From Boswellia sacra (taxonomy: Eukaryota > Streptophyta > Magnoliopsida > Sapindales > Burseraceae), in assembly GCA_013180625.2 (NCBI GenBank), contig SNVD02011020.1, positions 310,001-374,000 of the forward strand: a stretch of DNA of 64,000 bases, in the 5' to 3' direction. Of the stretch, positions 1 to 13,080 are shown piece after piece. The position numbers and the translations under genes are program-made. How positions within the stretch are numbered: the stretch's first letter is position 1; each line of letters opens with the position of its first letter. The notes under the pieces are model-generated. The model saw nothing but the letters and a program-made list of their open reading frames with translations, was not told the origin of the DNA and did no database searches.

Positions 1-2066
1 TTGTGGCTTCTCCTTGTTATTGAGTATTAGAGCAGAGACATTTACTATTGTAACAAGTTCTTCTTCAATGTTGTTGAGCTGTTCATCCAGATGTTCCAAG
101 AAGCCACAGAAAGAGGATATTCCCCTCAGACTGCTGCTAATGTTATCTTCAGTGTCAATGTCCACACCTAGAGATCCTTGACTATCTTCCTTATTCCTAT
201 CAAGTAGTGAACTTGTTTGACTATCAGCTTGATACTGCAAAACTTGGACATCAGCATCGCCAAGTTTCAGGGTACTGGAGTCAAAGTCTTTGTCCTCCTT
301 TGGGTCTTCTTGAAAATTCTGCTTTGGAGATACAATCCGAACTGGTTTGGAAGGATCTTCTCTATCAACTTCAAGATCCAAAGCAACATTCCCAATCAGT
401 TGAGTTTCTTTTACAGATATTGCCTGAAACAAGATTAAGCTTCTGATCATATAATGGGTTAATTACACTGAGTTCTTCGATAAGACCCAAAAAACAAATT
501 TAGACAAAACAAAAATAGTTTCACGAGAAAAAATATGTCAAAGTGGGGAAAATTAACCTTAACAGACAACAGATTCCAGTTTCAACCTATAATTACTACT
601 CTCAAGGTGGCCATTTCTCATCACTGTTATATAAGGGTTAAAAACACAACAGGAAAGTTTAAATGGATGACATGGTAATGTATGTATACAAGTCTAAATA
701 ATGTGTAAAAATCTTAGACCCTCCAAGCAAATGCATATGGCTTTGACTACAGCACAATTTTGTATTCCAAAGTCACGCTGATTATAAATACTCTAACATG
801 CAGTGAAAACCTTGAAGAAGTCCATCAGTGATAATTTTTTGCACCCACAAATATGACAGCATAAAATATCAAACTTGAACAAAAAATGTCTACAGTATGA
901 AATAAACTGGATAAATGACCATCATTCTCGACTACAACTAAAACTATAATAATGATGAAACATCGCTCAAACTTTAAAGACTGTAATGCTCTCAAATAAG
1001 CATCAAGAATTGCAAAATAATACATAGGTGCTCAGGTTCCCCTCCGCTAATTATGGTCATTGCTTTGATTAATCCAAGTTTTAGTTGTGAAGAAGTATAA
1101 AAAGCCTGCAATCCACTACTTGGATATAAAATGAGGGCAAAAACACAATCAAGGAACAGCCTACATTGAGCCATGAGCGAGGGCTAGGCGAATAAATTAC
1201 TCCATAAATGAGCATCATAAATGAGAGATAAGAGTGGCAACCACAAAATATACATCAGGTACAAATTCATTAGCACTATTGACTTATATCTTGAAAATCA
1301 AATTCAATAGCATATGAATTGTTGGAACCAGCTTCGTAGTTAATTTTTTATCAATATAATTAAAAGATCAATATCAGCAATCTGGCATTATTCTATTTGA
1401 GCAAATGAAATCCACTCAAAGTTCATATAACTAATCTTTAGGGGAAAAAGAAAGCTCTTCATTCTACCTCATTAAGCTTTGCAGAAAGCTCATCAAGCAA
1501 TTCAATCCGATTCTTCGATTTCTCCATGGCTTGCATGACCTTCTTCTTCTGAAATAATAATTGCCTTGCTTCATTTTCCTTCCCAGTATGAACATTAATA
1601 GCTGCCTGTCGTTTAAGCTTCTCTGCAGCCTCCGATAATCTCAAAAGTCTCAGTCTTGCACTGTTTGCTGAATCAACAACATCGCCATTACATTCAAGTT
1701 CATTTTCTTTTTACCATATCTTGACACCCACTTAAACACATTTAGAACACTAAACAACCACTCATCATCTTCAAGTTGACAACAAAAATCACAAATTCAA
1801 TAAAAGATCTAATGATAAAAAATACCCACAAGCCAAATTGATTAGCTTTTGCAGGAAATTGAAAGAAAAAAACAAATTTTTCAGGAATGAAGAAAAGGGT
1901 ATTGATGGTGGGTGAGATTACCTTTGGCTCGAGTGCTCTCTGCTTCAGCGTGAAGTTGGTCGAGCTGGTTTCGCAGCTGCTCTGTGTTGATGTTGGAAGC
2001 GAAGCAATTTGGCCTTAGAAGAAAAGGCCTGCAAGCAACTGCCATAGCGCTACTCTTGACTATCAT
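1..2066 (-). CDS. Coiled-coil protein with possible organelle-targeting N-terminus, partial at 3' end
   Basis: I see three exons on the minus strand: 2066-1922, 1667-1468 and 423-1, joined through GT-AG introns, giving 256 codons before the window edge, so the C-terminus is missing. The ATG at 2066 is followed by a short region with few acidic residues that could be a plastid or mitochondrial transit peptide. A second in-frame ATG seven codons later is possible. Exon 2 encodes a strongly charged helical stretch rich in Lys, Arg, Glu and Leu (RLSEAAEKLKRQ through RIELLDELSAKLNE), which looks like a coiled coil. Exon 3 is acidic and polar, with a later heptad-like part (EHLDEQLNNIEEELVTI). The order of segments matches a conserved plant protein of unknown function that I recall only in outline. 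No catalytic motif is visible. Splice phases agree across both junctions, so the gene model is good even though the function is unknown. Confidence 0.75.
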
Positions 2067-5000
2067 CGCTTTCTTTCTGGTAACTAAAATGTTATTAGAA
2101 CCGCAAATTTTCTAACAATAATTAATAAAAAAAGAGCAAATAAAATGGAAAACACCACACCACCAAATAATAAAATCTTAAAATTTTATTTTATTTATTA
2201 TTCCAATTAAAATACGATTAAATATATTTTAAAAACTTGCTTTAGTTTTGGTCAACATCATAAATGTTATATTCTTCAAATCATTATTGTTTTAATATAT
2301 GAATTTTTTTTTCTAGTGAGTTGTTTAATTATATTGAACATTATTCAAGGTAAAATAGAATTGCAAGTTTATATCAAGTTTATTTTTAATAATCACTTAT
2401 AAGCTTTATTTTTAATCAAAATAAATTGAATTAAAGTTAGGAAGAGAAAATATGGTATGATCTTTTTATTTACTTTATAACATAATAAGTGAAATATGTT
2501 GATAAACTATATCTTACGATAATTAATGATTTTTTTAATAATAATCTAAGTTATTTTCAATAAAAGGGTTGTGTATCGGAAAAGAAAATGTCAAAGAAAA
2601 GAATATTTTTGTCATTGATTAATTGACTAAACAACAAAATAACGTTATGGGAACTTGCTATTTATCAAAAAAATCTTCAAATTTTGGCTTCTTCTTCTTC
2701 TTCTTTTTTGTCATATTTTTCTATACCTAAGTTATGATGGTCAAAATTCAAACTCTCATCATTATTCTTCAGAGAGACAATACTAGTGATATCAGACATG
2801 AGACAGGTCAGGTGAAGGAGTTAAGGGATTGTCATTCGTTTGCTTGAGATTTATCACTGCCAATAAAGTTTTAGAGATTATTTTTTTAATGATTTCTTTC
2901 CCAGTGAGATTTGTCGTAAATTAGTAAATAATAATTCATTTAAAACATAGAAAAGGTGATAGTTAAAAATATGATCAAAGTTAAAAGAATAATTTTAAAA
3001 ATAAACCACATGCGAGAAAAAAATTAGATGTTATAACTCTTTTTGTGTTTTAATTTCTAGTGTTAATAGTTCGACAGTTAAAAGAATATGTTGGATTATG
3101 ATTATGATATCTAAATTTTTTAAGTGTTAGATTATTTTTTAAGATCAGCACATTTTTTTTTTGTCATCGTTTAAAGAATTTTTCTAGAAAACAATGCCAT
3201 TAGGTTTTAAACAGCTCTTAAGCAATGGATCCAACTCATTGCGAATTAGAAAGACATTTATGCATGCATGCAGAATGTCTATCTGGCCACCAAAACTTAA
3301 AAAGCTTTGTGCATAATACAAAAAGCTATATATATAAGTTCTCCACATCGTTGTGTTTGTGTTGTGTGGACAATTTTAATTAGCTGATAAACAAAGTGGA
3401 AAATATAATTAGTTATGTATAAAGGTGTTTTCTTAGTGAGTCAAAAGTAGTCTCCTTCGTGGTTAATTATTGGTGGATAGGAACACTAAAGTCTTATGCA
3501 AACTAGAAGGAATTAAGAGTTTTAAATCGGCTCCTGCCAATTAAAATGAGCAGCTAACTCTCCTCTCTCACAATGAGCTAGCTAGCCTGAAAGATCAGAA
3601 GATGTTAAATAATTAACAACTCTCCTCTCATCAAGCTCCAAGTAATGCATGCAAGACTTGAATCTATTAGTTCGGAATCTAACCAAAAAGTTTAATCTAT
3701 TAGATAAAGAATCAATCCTCATATTAATCTAAGATTTTCCTTTCAATATGAAACAACTATCATAACAATTTCCCTTCTGGATCACCAATGTATCTACCAT
3801 CTCAATTATGAACTAGTTTAAAAGATGAAGAACGTGAAAAATTAATTAATCAATTTAACTCTCCTCTCATCAAACTTGAAAGAAGGCATATGGGCTCTAT
3901 CCAAAAACTTGATATCATGATGTTTAATCCAAAAAATTATATATTATTGAGCAGCAGATGCATGGATTATCCCTTCTTAATTAATTATAAACTCAATATC
4001 TCCTTTATAAATATTCAATGTGGAACAATTATATATAACAAAAAAAAAAAAAGACAAAGGTTCATCCTTCCTAAGCCTAATCATAATCAACTTTCTTAAT
4101 CCTAAATAAGAATTTGGAGTAGTATTTACTCAAACAGATCTTTCAGATCAGATATTTCAAATATTGGGAGAATATGTTGCTTGCTACTTAATGCCAATAT
4201 TTTATTCATAATTAATTTCCTTTCCAGACTTAATTAGTTGATCAGTACCACTGCTTGCCAGCTGAAGTACGTACATAGTGGACATTCATCACTCATCAGC
4301 TCATTCACTCTCACCACCGACAAGCTAGACAACCAAAAAAAAAACAAATGAAGTGAAGTAATCATCTTCCTAGCTAATAATTATAATTTTCTCTCTCTCA
4401 AAAGATGTATATAGTTCTTCATCTGTTAATATGTAAATTGCAGCCCTTTAACTGTAAATAGAATTCTAGGTATACCAACAAGTTGAACACAGAACATTCA
4501 GATAATTTATCAAGTGCTTTGAAGTTTTACCATCCAAGCCCTATATACATGTCTTGATGTAAGCCAATGCAGAAACGTTTCTAGCATATTTGCATTGATG
4601 GCAATCAATAACTACTTACTATAAAACGCATTTTAAAACTGGAAGTAGGTGCTAAAATGCAATTAAAGAGATCAAGCAACAGGCGGAGTTCAAACTTAAT
4701 TAATTAATTATATATATAAAGAAATATGACTGCATGAATTTTAAAGATAATAACAAGGCCAAATTTTACATCTATATATATATAGAAACCCTCAAAGAGC
4801 TAGCTATGAAGTATAAATAATCTTATGATCATCTCAAATATTCTACCTCCACATGCATCAGTGGTCAAACAGGCCACCATAGCAATCACTGCAATATAAT
4901 CTCAAACTTAATGATACTATCAACCTCATTAATTAGCTCCATCCATCGAGACCTTATAGTTTTTCCCATGCACAATGTTGGCAGCCTCAAAAAGACTTCT

Positions 5001-5137
5001 CAGTTCCCACTTCAAAGGAAAATTTTGGTCATCATTCACTGTTTGAACAAAATTTTGAAGAGGGTTTTGCAACATCCTGGAGAATGTGAATGGAGTAGTA
5101 CTACACGTTCTCCAACAGATTGGTGAATTACATTCAA

Positions 5138-5171
<34 letters not shown>

Positions 5172-5231
5172 ATATGTCATGAGAATATATATATCCCCTT
5201 CATGAATGAATCATAGGGAGAGGGAAAGAGT
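2067..5231. other. AT-rich intergenic region, no gene seen
   Basis: This 3.2 kb stretch separates the 5' end of the coiled-coil gene from the 3' end of the WRKY gene. It is mostly A/T runs and short palindromes. A motif close to AACTCTCCTCTCATCAA occurs three times, near 3547, 3618 and 3858, suggesting a small local duplication. The part just below 5232 should contain the WRKY 3' UTR. No convincing coding region or RNA gene was found. Confidence 0.6.
5141..5171. repeat. (TCA)n microsatellite
   Basis: About ten TCA/CAT units in a row lie just downstream of the WRKY stop codon, probably in its 3' UTR. On the minus strand they read ATG repeats and create an artificial poly-Met open frame. Confidence 0.9.
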
Positions 5232-7311
5232 TCATGGATCCCTTTTGTGGATAAATGAGGGAATTAAATCTTGCAAGAGACCATAATCAGGAACCTGGAG
5301 CTGCTGCTGTGCTGCAAGACTCTGATAGTACATTGAGCTTGGGACGCCTTGGTTGCTTGTCATATTTGGTACTGGAAGCAAATGAGTAAGGAGGTCCTGG
5401 GGAAAGCTAGGCCCAACCGATGCCGATGCCAGTAGGGAAGGTGACAGCATCCCTGCTGCAGTGCCTCGAAGTGTGGCAGGACACTGATGGTTGTGTTGCC
5501 CTTCATATGTTGTGATGACGATTGTTGGATCTTGAAATGACCTTTCAACGCGTTTCTTCACAGTGCACTTTTGACTAGTGCATCTGTAGTAACTTCTGCA
5601 ATGCCAACCAATCAACAGCAGAGATTAGCTTTATCTTATGAAGTCTTCTTTCAATATAATAAAGTTTAATCAAGTCATGATTACAGTTTGACTTTTGAGT
5701 TTCATCACCATATAAATTAAAGATGATAGTCAGTAAGATTCGTACGTGCTTCTGCAATAGGATATACAAAAGGTGAAGAATACTCATAAACATTTTGTTC
5801 GTGTAGATTACAACTCAGCTTACAAGGAAATTAAATTAATGTGATTTTCATCAAACCCATGCAGGATCAAACATGATCCTACATAAATCAACTTTAATGG
5901 CATTGTATGGTGCAGCACTTAGGATTCGTTTTATAAGCAATTAATGAGGTGTGAATGCAACTAAAGTAGGTGATATGCTCTTTGAATTCTTGAAGTAACA
6001 ATTTAACAACATGATCGATATATACATCTAAAATCTAATTGCGTAAAGTAAATTATATATATATAATATCAAATTGTGTAAGTTTTTATTATTATTCAGT
6101 TTCAAATCTATATATTTTTCCCTTATATTTCACATAATTGAACAAAGTTTAGGCAAATTGGTATAAAGAAATCAGATAAATAATTTTAAGTATTGATGTA
6201 GAAAGCAACCGTGGGTAAGGGCTGTTCTTGACTGCCTTTTGTCCATACTTTCTCCATCTGTATCCATCTTCAAGATGATCGATCTCGCTCTTAGTCAGGA
6301 AGGCAAAACGTGGCTCTCTTTGCTTTTTCTCCTTCTTTGGCTTGTTTCTGCACATAATTAATTGACAAATAAATTAGTTCACAATTGATCAAGTTCCCAG
6401 CAATCTAAATGAAGCTTGCATGTACATATATGCAAATTTCTTCAAAATCAATAATTATGCACATAAAATGACAATTGACATGTAATATTAGGGTTTTTGT
6501 ACTGGGGCCTCTATTTGTTTTTTTTCATTTCGTAAACTATGATTATTTATCCATGATCAAAGTTTATGGTAAGAAGGAAAACAGCAGACAGATCTGCTCA
6601 GGCACCTTTCATTTAGAGTAGCAAAAGTCTTGTTAAAATAGTCGTAAGTTGCGGAAAACACAGAAAAGAACAAGTCACGGATAGACTTTGAAAGTCTACT
6701 CTGATCATAAAATATGCGTAATGATCTACAAAACCCTATTTAACCCTGTAATGTTTATTTAACCCTGTAATGTTGTAACACGTTTACCATGTTAATATAT
6801 AATAACAAAGCAGAACCAAGATAACCTACACTTTCTTAGACTTGTCGTCTCCATCTTCTCGCCCTTTGAGCTGCTTATCTTTCTTGTTGTTCTCCGAATC
6901 TTCTTCGGGTGCTGCCTCGTTAGAGGAGGAAGACACAGAAGAATTCGGCGTTGAGGGGTTCTCACTTGTCCTAGCTGAATCTCCAAGGGCAGTGCTAGTA
7001 GTTTTCTTATTAGAATTATCTTCGATGGGACTGATGACTTCAGATGATGAGCAAGACAAGTCGAAGGCTCTGGATAGAGTGTTGTAGTCCATGGAAGCAT
7101 GCAAGCAATCAGTGAAGGTCATGCTATATGAGGGATCGAAGGCTTGCTGGAGGCTGTGTGTTGGTGTAGCAGGGTGTTGTTGTTGTTGATTATACACAGG
7201 GCTGGGATTGTTGTGATTTTGAAACAAGTTGAAGCCTAACCTGTTGAACCCTTGTGGATTACAATCAAAAGGGTCGTAATTGTATGGAGTTTTCTTCTCA
7301 TTATTTGACAT
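5232..7311 (-). CDS. WRKY transcription factor, group IIc (WRKY28/WRKY71/WRKY8-like)
   Basis: Three exons, 7311-6830, 6347-6210 and 5595-5232, join to 984 nt, giving 327 residues and a stop. Residues 192-198 are WRKYGQK. The zinc finger is C212-X4-C217-X23-H241-X-H243, the C2H2 pattern of group II proteins. The intron inside the Arg codon of PYPR/SYYRC is the position conserved in WRKY domains other than groups IIa and IIb. A basic patch ([13 protein letters not shown], from residue 163) just before the domain is a likely nuclear localisation signal. The N-terminal half is rich in Ser, Asn and Gln, with a Gln/His run, and probably acts in transcriptional control. The family binds W-boxes (TTGACC/T) in nuclear DNA and works in defence, stress or branching. 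The exon 1 donor was set at AAAGT|GTAGGT because only this keeps frame into exon 2. Subgroup assignment is by remembered similarity; the exact orthologue is uncertain. Confidence 0.93.
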
Positions 7312-8004
7312 AGATGAAACAAAAATGATTGAACAAGACGAAGAAGAAGAACAATTAAGAAGATCAAGAGATCAGTAGTGAAAGAGAGAGAGCTTTTGTT
7401 TTAAACCATTGGCTTCATTTATATTCTTATTTGAAAGTGAGCTTTGCTTTAAATTTTTGTCCTACTTTTAGTATAAGAGAGAGATAAGAGTTGTTTGGAT
7501 GATGGGTTTGGTTTGGCTACTCTCCATTATCTTAAGACTTTTACTCCTCTCTTGCTATGACCAGAATAAACTTTACTCTCTCGTTTTTTTCCTTTTATTA
7601 ATTGCCCCTAACTCTTTCAACCCACTACCAAAAATGAAGTTCTTATAAAAAAATGCAATTCATGCATTAATCTTTATACTTTCTTAATATTAAAAAAAAT
7701 TATCCAACATAAATTAAAAAAATTATCCAACATAAAATCCGTTGTAAACTCTACACAAAATCAATATATATATATATATACTTATAAAAACAAAATAAAA
7801 AAAATTCAAGCAAGTACGTGGTCAGAGTACATACCCTAACTATATTAATTAGCTTTTCACCAACCCATACGAGAGAAGGAGAAGAAAATACGTATTACAA
7901 TTCGTATGTACAATAATTCTTACAATTCGTTAAGTAAAAAAAAATTACAAAACAAAAAAAAAAGAAAGAAAAAAGACGTATAGCTAAACCAAGGCCATGA
8001 CCGA

Positions 8005-8215
8005 GGCTTGACCATCCACGAGTAACAGGCGGTCACGGTCAGGGTCACAGTCACAGCCACGTTGCTGATGGTGGTCAAAGTTTACAACTTTTACGGTTTC
8101 TTTATTTGGTGAGGATCGGCTTACACGTGTCAAGGATTGGGCACCGGCATTTGACCGTAACAGGCACGTGGGAGATATTTCTGTTTCGGTTGCTGATTGG
8201 GCTTTCACGTCATCT
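8005..8215. promoter_or_regulatory. Cluster of W-box and G-box/ACGT elements upstream of the WRKY gene
   Basis: Within about 200 bases there are three W-box cores (TTGACC at 8008-8013 and 8151-8156, and GGTCAA at 8073-8078), two perfect G-boxes (CACGTG at 8124-8129 and 8165-8170) and a TCACGTCA site at 8205-8212. The first G-box sits in ACACGTGTC, an ABRE-like context. The cluster lies roughly 700-900 bases upstream of the WRKY start, so autoregulation by WRKY proteins plus bZIP or bHLH input is a reasonable inference. It could also serve an unannotated transcript. Confidence 0.55.
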
Positions 8216-8514
8216 CATCGCCGTTACCTTCCGAATTTTGTGGCACGCTTCGTGTTCTTATTTTTTTGTTTTGTTTGGTTTTGGCTCTTGGAGAGAGAAA
8301 AGCTAAGGCTAAGTCAAACATAACCTCTAAATGAGTAATGATGGTCCGCTCTTGTTTTCATACCAATTTCCTATTTATCCCCACTTGGCGCCAATTCAAA
8401 CCTATTCAATCCCATTTTGGGTTTAGCTTATTGGGCCCCCGACGTTATTGTTTTGACCCGAAAAAATAATTATCGTTGAATAGAAATACTATCATGTTTA
8501 TTTACGTTAATCCA

Positions 8515-8765
8515 ACGGTTTTCATAAATTTGTAATTATATCATTGTGACTTTTTTAGACTGAGATTGCTCTTACTATCTTTTTCGTTGGTAATTTTCAC
8601 AAACATATAATTATATCCTTCCATCATTCTAATATGACTTTTAAGAACAAGATTACTCTTATAACTTATTTTTGATAGATTTCATAAACTTGTAATGATA
8701 TCGATCTGTCATTCTAATACGACTTTTAAAAATATAGATTAACTTATAATTATATCAATAAACAT
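8515..8765. repeat. Degenerate tandem repeat, unit about 85 bp, about three copies
   Basis: Three successive blocks start with TTCATAAATTTGTAAT or a close variant and continue through a TATC..CATTCTAAT.CGACTTTTAA-like segment. The copies are clearly related but diverged. No coding potential is seen. Confidence 0.55.
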
Positions 8766-9368
8766 TTTGCTATATATGATTTTTTATAGTGGTAAAGATT
8801 ACTTTTCTTGTCAACTTGTTTGTGGATATTGTAATGTTAATTATTAAGAGTATCTAATAATTTAGTGGGAATACTGGGAAATTAATTGCTTGAAATGGCT
8901 TATTTTAAAAAGTCAATATATAAGATCCTCCTTCTTGGGTTTTGAAATTGAAAACTCAATTGTGCTTTTAACGTACAACTGGAGAAGCGAAAACTTAAAA
9001 ACTGGGAAAGTTACAGCATCTCATCATTGAATCAAAGATTGCGCATGCATGCTTATCAAGCAATAGATGTTTTATGTTCATTACCACCTTTTTCTAACTT
9101 TAATTTCCTTCGTTTACGATACCAGCTAGCATGGTATCCGTTGAATTCTCCACTAGCTTGGTATCCTTTGAATTTTTTTATTTGGTATTTTTTGCATGAT
9201 TCAGAGGCTATCAAACCTATATTCTGCTAATTATCAACGGCTACTTTTTCCTAACTTTTGCTTAGTTTGCAACCTGCGAGGTTTTTCCTTTGAATGCGAA
9301 ATTGCCATGTTGCGTACTCTACCTTATCACTAGTTTTTTTGGATGCATCATTCGTTCACAATCACTGA

Positions 9369-10492
9369 ATCACAAAAGTCGAGTAACTATGGGACCCCTA
9401 GGTTTTCAACAAAGTTCACTGTGCCCTCATAAACACCCCCAATTTTAAACAGGCGTTAGGAGATTTGTTATTAGAGTCTTAAGTTTCTGTGCAATGACTA
9501 CGTGGTCCTCAAGCAAAAATAATATAATAATCAAAACTTTTAAGTTGATGGATAAAAAATAAATAATATTTACAAAAATTCATAAAAATAAATCTTGGTA
9601 TTTTTTTTAATTTTCTCCCTCCTCGCTTTTTCTTTTTCACGCCTGCACCTCTTGCCCTTCAAGCCCATACAAACCAGACCTTAAAAGCCAAAAATTAAAA
9701 AAAAAAAAAGAAAGGAAGAAGAAGAAAGAAGAAAGAAAAAAATCTCCACCACCACAACCTTTGATTTTGAAGCTGACCATCACAAAAAAACAATGACATG
9801 AGAAAACCAAAAATTGTTGTTTTCATACAGTGGTGTACGCTATGAGGGCATAAAAAAAATAAAAAAAATCAGGCACCAGCTTTTTCATCCCATGGATTGC
9901 GTGAATTTGTCATCTTTCTCCTGAAGGGTTGCTGCAAGAGGAAATCTAGAGATGCTAGATCTTTAATCGTTTAAGCTTTGAGTGTATTTTTTTATGAATC
10001 TAATATTTTTATTTTCAATTGAATTTAGAAATATATGACTGATTTTGAATTATTTTAAAATTTAAAAAGGATATGTGATTGAGATTGAGTGTAAATTATA
10101 TTAGAAAATATACAACACAAAAAATAAAATTTAAATTCATAAAGAAACAGAGTTTGTTTCAAAGCTGCTATTCACCTGCTTCATGCCAAACACACAAAGA
10201 GAAAACCCAAGTAACTCCTATGCAAAGAAAACGTTTTTCCGGGGACCTTGCCTTTGGACAGCCACATGTAGCATTTTCATGCCAAGCTTACTGACACAAG
10301 AAAGCTACAAAGTTAAAGGTAAGATTTTTCTATTTAATATTATTTTATTACTACAAATACCAAAATACCCTTGAATCATTAACTCTCTTTAACGCCTGTT
10401 TGAAATCGGGGGTGTTTTTGTTACTAAATGATATGTTGGGGGCCAAAAGGTTGAAAACCTAGGTGTCCCCAGGTTAGTTACCCATCACAAGT
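9369..10492. mobile_element. Non-autonomous Mutator-like element (MULE MITE) with about 90-bp TIRs
   Basis: The outer ends at 9381 and 10483 are inverted repeats of each other over roughly 90 bases: GAGTAACTA..CCCTAGGTTTTCAAC on the left matches the reverse complement GGGTAACTAACC..ACCTAGGTTTTCAAC on the right, and both arms continue to AACAGGCGTTA. The flanks carry a near-repeat, ATCACAAAAGT at 9369-9379 and ATCACAAGT at 10484-10492, consistent with a 9-11 bp target duplication. Long TIRs with such a duplication are typical of Mutator-like elements. The interior is A-rich with GAA runs and has no transposase frame. Confidence 0.75.
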
Positions 10493-12430
10493 TACATATC
10501 TACTTTTGCTGTCTTGTATGTGGGATAGGTAGAGTATATAAATAGCTTTCTACGTCAAGTACCAAAAGTCAAGAACACAGGCTAATCACAAGTGGCCAAT
10601 TGTATATATATATATATATATTCGAACGTTTCATGCACAAGAGAGCAGTAATAATAGACATATCTATCCTATCCTGGTTTGAAAATAAGCTTTGGTTAGA
10701 TATATATACCATGTATATATGTTTTGTAAATTGCAGGCGTTTTTCAGGTCTTGCGGCTGTGTGGCCTAGTGATCTGTAAACCAAAACGTCAAGACCAATT
10801 GATTAGCTAGATAGAGTAGAATGGGCTCGATGGCATCATTAATTCAGATTGTTCAAGATCCAATCATGAAGATCGATGGACCGCATATATTCTTATTCGA
10901 TTATGCTCATAAATGCCTAAAGCTCCCTCTCTCTCTCTACATATAAGTATAATTGACTCCAAACTGATAATAGATATTATATGTCTCTCTGACATGAGAT
11001 CTGAATTGGGTATTGACGATTAATTTAACTTGATGGATACTTGTTCTCCTAAGTGGATGAGATATTGTTCCATCTGGGGTCTTTGTAGAGCTTTGGGAGG
11101 TTAAATAGAAGCTAGCTTCGTGATGAAATTTATTTAATATATAGTGCTAAGTCGGAGAATTGATTAGTTTATGAAATTTGCAGCAATTTTGAAGAGTACT
11201 CCATTTAACAAATGGTTTGTAAATTGTAAAACACATAAATGTATGTTAATCTGAGTTAAAAAAATGCGGCCAGAGTACAATAATTCTTTCGCAAAAAAAA
11301 TCTGAACTGCCATTATGGTGATTACAAGTAATGAGTGGGAATGTCCAATCTGATTGATGCTCAATATGGAAGGAATATTTAAGGGCTGAAACTTTAGATA
11401 GGAGGCAAATAAAAGAAAATAAAAAACCCACAACGAAAAGCTTGAGATTGTTGACCTTTATGTTTTCTGATTGGCCTCAATCAATGAATAAAATGTGGTA
11501 CATGACATTAATATTGAAGTTTTAGTCAATGGAGACTTGGTCATTAGTTAGTTTTAAGAAGTACTGAGAACCTTATAAACATGGAAATATACAAAAAGTT
11601 GAACAATTCGATCTGCATTAAGAAAAGTATATTCCGATTAGATCAGCATTAGAAAAACTGTCTAAAGCTTCAAGCAATTATAAATCACCTTTACAAACAC
11701 TTCACCTAAGCTATAGTACCTGGTTATTCAAAATAATGGGAGCGGGGACATATGGTAAAGAAAATAAACTTAACCCAGATGCTAAAAGCTAATAAAACAA
11801 AGAAAATACATATACTTTCACAAATTGTATATATACAATGCATCGAAAATTAACCAATTTTTTTTAGATCATCTTTGTCTACTAATTAGAATCACTTGTT
11901 AAAACCCTACAGTTAAATAGACGATAGCAATTTTCATCGTGAAAAGGAAAAAATATAAAGAATATTTCTTTTTGTTAACCATGCTAGGGATGATTCAAGA
12001 GGAAGTCCAAGCAAGTAACGAGTGGTGGCATCACAAACTGTGGCAACCATTGTCGTGTTTATGTAAAGAATTCAAGCTGGCATGGCATCTGGAATATTAA
12101 GAGCCTACATGTGCAAACACGTGGTGCATGTCGATGGCGAAGCTGATCTCGAGTCAAGTTGACAGAGAAATATGCAAAAAATGAGAAAAGATTGTCAAGT
12201 AATAGCAGCTAATTAATATGGTTTGAACGTATTTTTTTGTTTCTCGTTGTTTACATGTTGTGCAAACGAGTTTAATTTTCCAGCCCAGGTTTATCATAAC
12301 CGTGCATGATTGTCCTTCACCTAAACTGCAAAAAGATCCATTTTTCCAGCCACGCTTTAGTTGTTGTGATCATGATATACACGCATATATACAGCTCCCT
12401 TCCAACTTCAAATACGTATAAAAATGCAGT

Positions 12431-12433
12431 GTG

Positions 12434-12469
<36 letters not shown>

Positions 12470-12472
12470 TAC
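12431..12472. repeat. Compound (TA)n(CA)n microsatellite
   Basis: A run of alternating TA passes directly into alternating AC/CA units. The two halves make a purine-pyrimidine alternating tract of about 40 bases. Confidence 0.9.
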
Positions 12473-13050
12473 ATATAGTAGCTAATTAAAGACTAAAGTT
12501 ATCATCAACTGAGAGTATAATTAATCAAATCAATCTCGAAGTATGATCATCATATTCTCTGTAATAAAATTAAAGAAGGTACGAGTAGAAAAACAAGTCA
12601 TACAATTAGATAGAAGTATTAATTACAGGTAGCTTTCGGGTTGATATCTCATCTAACTTCAAGGGAACCAAGCTGCCATGTTGCAGCATAAATAATAATA
12701 CTAATCTAATGTGATCTGAGCCATGTAAAATGAAATATCAATTGTTTACGTTTCGTTTTGTTAGATAACTTGTGTCTATTTCAGTTCGCTTGCATCTACA
12801 GAAGTCCAAGTACAAATGGGAAAGGGTTTCAAATATTCTGAACGCTTCTAGAGGTGTTTAGAATACGTTAGAAGAATCTACTTTGAACCTAAGTTTTCCA
12901 ATAACATCATTTACAATTGAATATAAAATTCATATTCTGAACCGTTCAAGCATCTGCTGCAATAAAGAAGAAAACGATCTAAATATTAATAAAATCTTGT
13001 TTGTTTGAATCATTAAAGGCAATTTATTGACAAGTTGACTATTTCAGACT

Positions 13051-13080
13051 ATACATATATATATATATATATATATATAT
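13051..13080. repeat. (AT)n microsatellite
   Basis: About fifteen uninterrupted AT units in intergenic DNA. Confidence 0.9.

Larger units (their letters stand above)
7312..9368. other. WRKY 5' leader, promoter and intergenic DNA
   Basis: The first 100-150 bases upstream of the WRKY start are A/G-rich and probably include its 5' UTR. AT-rich DNA follows, with an (AT)n run near 7765-7780. A relatively GC-rich island at about 7980-8300 holds clustered regulatory motifs (listed separately). A degenerate tandem repeat follows at about 8515-8765. Short open frames here lack recognisable homology or codon structure. Confidence 0.6.

Noticed and set aside
4929..5180. 83-codon open frame beginning with many Met
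   Set aside because: The Met run is a read-through of the TCA/CAT microsatellite; the rest has no homology.
8106..8306. 66-codon plus-strand open frame in the GC-richer island
   Set aside because: No domain or coding signal is seen; the region is better explained by clustered regulatory motifs.
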